A stretch of DNA of 5,654 bases. It comes from a bacterium. GTDB lineage: Bacteria; Vulcanimicrobiota; Vulcanimicrobiia; Vulcanimicrobiales; Vulcanimicrobiaceae. The notes below the pieces were generated by a model, which had not been told where the DNA came from, made no database searches, and saw only the letters and a list, made by a program, of their open reading frames with translations. The translations under genes and the position numbers were made by a program. This document shows, piece after piece, positions 5,642 to 5,654 of this stretch. How positions within the stretch are numbered: position 1 is the stretch's first letter; every line of letters starts with the position of its first letter. Location of the stretch: contig JAKAPO010000177.1 in assembly GCA_021807065.1 (NCBI GenBank), positions 1 through 5,654 on the forward strand, written 5' to 3'.

Positions 5642-5654
5642 TCCATCTTCTGCG

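Larger units (their letters stand above)
5302..5654. other. No confident gene: upstream/leader region of the 3D operon
   Basis: This 353-nt stretch holds the Shine-Dalgarno, candidate promoter and palindrome listed separately. On the minus strand one frame is open from the right edge to TGA 5397-5399 (85 codons), but it has no early start codon, its translation matches no family I know, and the promoter candidate lies inside it. A 192-nt plus-strand frame at 5370-5561 also looks like chance. The stretch could include the tail of an upstream gene or only a non-coding spacer. Confidence 0.5.

Noticed and set aside
1..5654. CRISPR arrays, tRNA or rRNA genes, insertion sequences
   Set aside because: No regularly spaced repeats, cloverleaf-like sequence or transposase motifs were seen; the two hairpins noted are isolated.

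Overview
The window reads as a GC-rich bacterial chromosome segment with two convergent gene groups. Three plus-strand genes fill 1-2916 and look like cell-surface polysaccharide work: the C-terminal part of a WbaZ-like GT4 glycosyltransferase, a DUF2079 polytopic membrane protein, and a divergent GT9 (heptosyltransferase-type) glycosyltransferase. They overlap or nearly abut, so they are probably one operon. A GT9-type enzyme hints at a diderm envelope.

Three minus-strand genes fill 3035-5301, listed here in transcription order. The first is a secreted protein with a G5-like domain and a 3D (double-psi beta-barrel) domain. It is followed by 16S rRNA dimethyltransferase rsmA/ksgA and a CPBP-family membrane protease. 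A 3D-domain gene next to ksgA recalls the yabE-rnmV-ksgA order of Firmicutes, here without rnmV. Together with GC-rich codon use and many GTG starts, this suggests a deep diderm lineage on the Terrabacteria side, for example Eremiobacterota or Armatimonadota. That placement is inference from content only.

The 118-nt gap between the convergent groups (2917-3034) holds a REP-like GC-rich segment and a strong hairpin that probably terminates the minus-strand operon. Right of 5301 lie a good Shine-Dalgarno, a candidate extended -10 promoter about 190 nt upstream of the 3D gene, a perfect 10-bp palindrome at the predicted transcript start, and a leader with inverted repeats. No confident gene was found in 5302-5654.

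The most unusual observation concerns rsmA. Its conserved N-terminus is fully encoded, but the open frame from the preceding in-frame stop through the SAM-binding motif contains no ATG, GTG or TTG. The first canonical start lies inside the Rossmann core, after motif I. Either a non-canonical start (a TTA sits one base after the upstream stop), a recoding event or a sequence error must explain this. I saw no evidence of a wholly new defence or mobile system.
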